A DNA stretch of 6,198 bases from Acinetobacter sp. UBA3106. GTDB taxonomy: Bacteria > Pseudomonadota > Gammaproteobacteria > Pseudomonadales > Moraxellaceae. The stretch is from contig DFAM01000002.1 in NCBI GenBank assembly GCA_002365595.1, positions 97,724 through 103,921 of the forward strand, written 5' to 3'. Numbering within the stretch: position 1 is the stretch's first letter; each line of letters opens with the position of its first letter. Below are positions 5,986-6,198 of this stretch, piece after piece. The notes beneath the pieces are model-generated. The model was given only the letters and a program-made list of their open reading frames with translations. It searched no databases and was not told where the DNA came from. Position numbers and translations under genes: made by a program.

Positions 5986-6078
5986 CCTATTTGCTATTGC
6001 TTAATTCAAAATTAATTAACGCAATCCAATTAAAAGATTGAAATAAAAACAGTAAAAATGGTGTATGAGGAGCAAAAT

Positions 6079-6117
6079 TCACAAGCAGTCATCATTGACT
6101 AAAGAAATTCTCTTCAT
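6079..6117 (-). CDS. 12-codon ORF with strong ribosome binding site, possible leader peptide
   Basis: On the minus strand an ATG at 6117 opens a short frame, MKRISLVNDDCL, ending in TGA at 6079-6081. The case for translation is the Shine-Dalgarno TAAGGAG (complement of 6123-6129) 5 nt before the ATG, the best one on this strand in the window. The stop is 93 bp upstream of the longer dgkA start. If the TGA is ignored, the frame continues in-register for 20 more codons with a hydrophobic, aromatic composition (ILLLIHHFYCFYFNLLIGL) before TAA, so it may instead be a small membrane protein broken by a nonsense change. No terminator or anti-terminator pair is seen between it and dgkA, so attenuation is not supported. 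Function unknown. Confidence 0.35.
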   Translation of the reverse strand: MKRISLVNDDCL

Positions 6118-6184
6118 ATTTTCTCCTTATTTAAGGCAAAGTCTGATTTTTCTGTTAAATATGATTGGCTTTTATACTTCTGTC

Positions 6185-6197
6185 ATTGATTATCAAT
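6185..6197. repeat. 13-nt dyad at the right edge, possible operator
   Basis: ATTGAT-T-ATCAAT is a perfect 6-bp inverted repeat around one central base. It lies about 70 bp upstream of the 12-codon ORF, in a place where a promoter for that ORF and dgkA, or for a gene beyond the window, could be. It is AT-rich and could be chance. Confidence 0.25.
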
Positions 6198-6198
6198 A

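Noticed and set aside
6087..6100. AGTCA-TCAT-TGACT dyad inside the 12-codon ORF as an attenuator stem
   Set aside because: Only a 5-bp stem, with no competing partner and no U-tract downstream.

Overview
The window looks like a piece of Acinetobacter chromosome (Gammaproteobacteria, Moraxellaceae). The grounds are the AT-rich composition, the A-run/short GC stem/T-run terminators, the long Pseudomonas-type isocitrate lyase, and proteins that read as gammaproteobacterial orthologues (YtfL/PaeA, DgkA). Genus assignment is an inference from protein character; no database search was possible. I see no transposase, integrase, phage gene, tRNA, rRNA or CRISPR array. The content is ordinary core metabolism and membrane housekeeping.

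Layout from left to right: (1) the 3' end of an unrecognised plus-strand gene that is open at the left edge and stops at 364. (2) A bidirectional terminator (381-407) shared with the convergent minus-strand block. (3) The minus-strand block, read from right to left: a LysR-family regulator (3204-2215), a YtfL/PaeA-type CNNM/CBS/CorC_HlyC membrane protein (2087-762) and a small three-helix membrane protein (711-430). (4) A 642-bp, very AT-rich divergent spacer (3205-3846). (5) aceA, isocitrate lyase (3847-5448, plus), with a strong terminator at 5465-5494. (6) The convergent gene dgkA, diacylglycerol kinase (5985-5581, minus), with its own terminator at 5521-5545. (7) An upstream region to the right edge that holds a 12-codon minus-strand ORF behind a near-perfect Shine-Dalgarno sequence.

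Functionally, AceA is the entry enzyme of the glyoxylate shunt used on acetate, fatty acids and other C2-yielding substrates. Its strongly biased codon use suggests high expression. The LysR regulator is divergent from aceA, which makes aceA one possible target, but it also lies directly upstream of paeA on the same strand, so the polyamine exporter is another. The sequence does not decide between them. DgkA recycles diacylglycerol at the inner membrane and is probably independent of its neighbours.

No new multi-gene system is visible. The observations most worth a second look are non-coding: a 15-nt direct repeat (14/15) placed on either side of the aceA ribosome binding site, an 8-bp perfect inverted repeat upstream of paeA, a dyad within the candidate lysR promoter, the long AT-rich aceA upstream region, and the 12-codon ORF upstream of dgkA.
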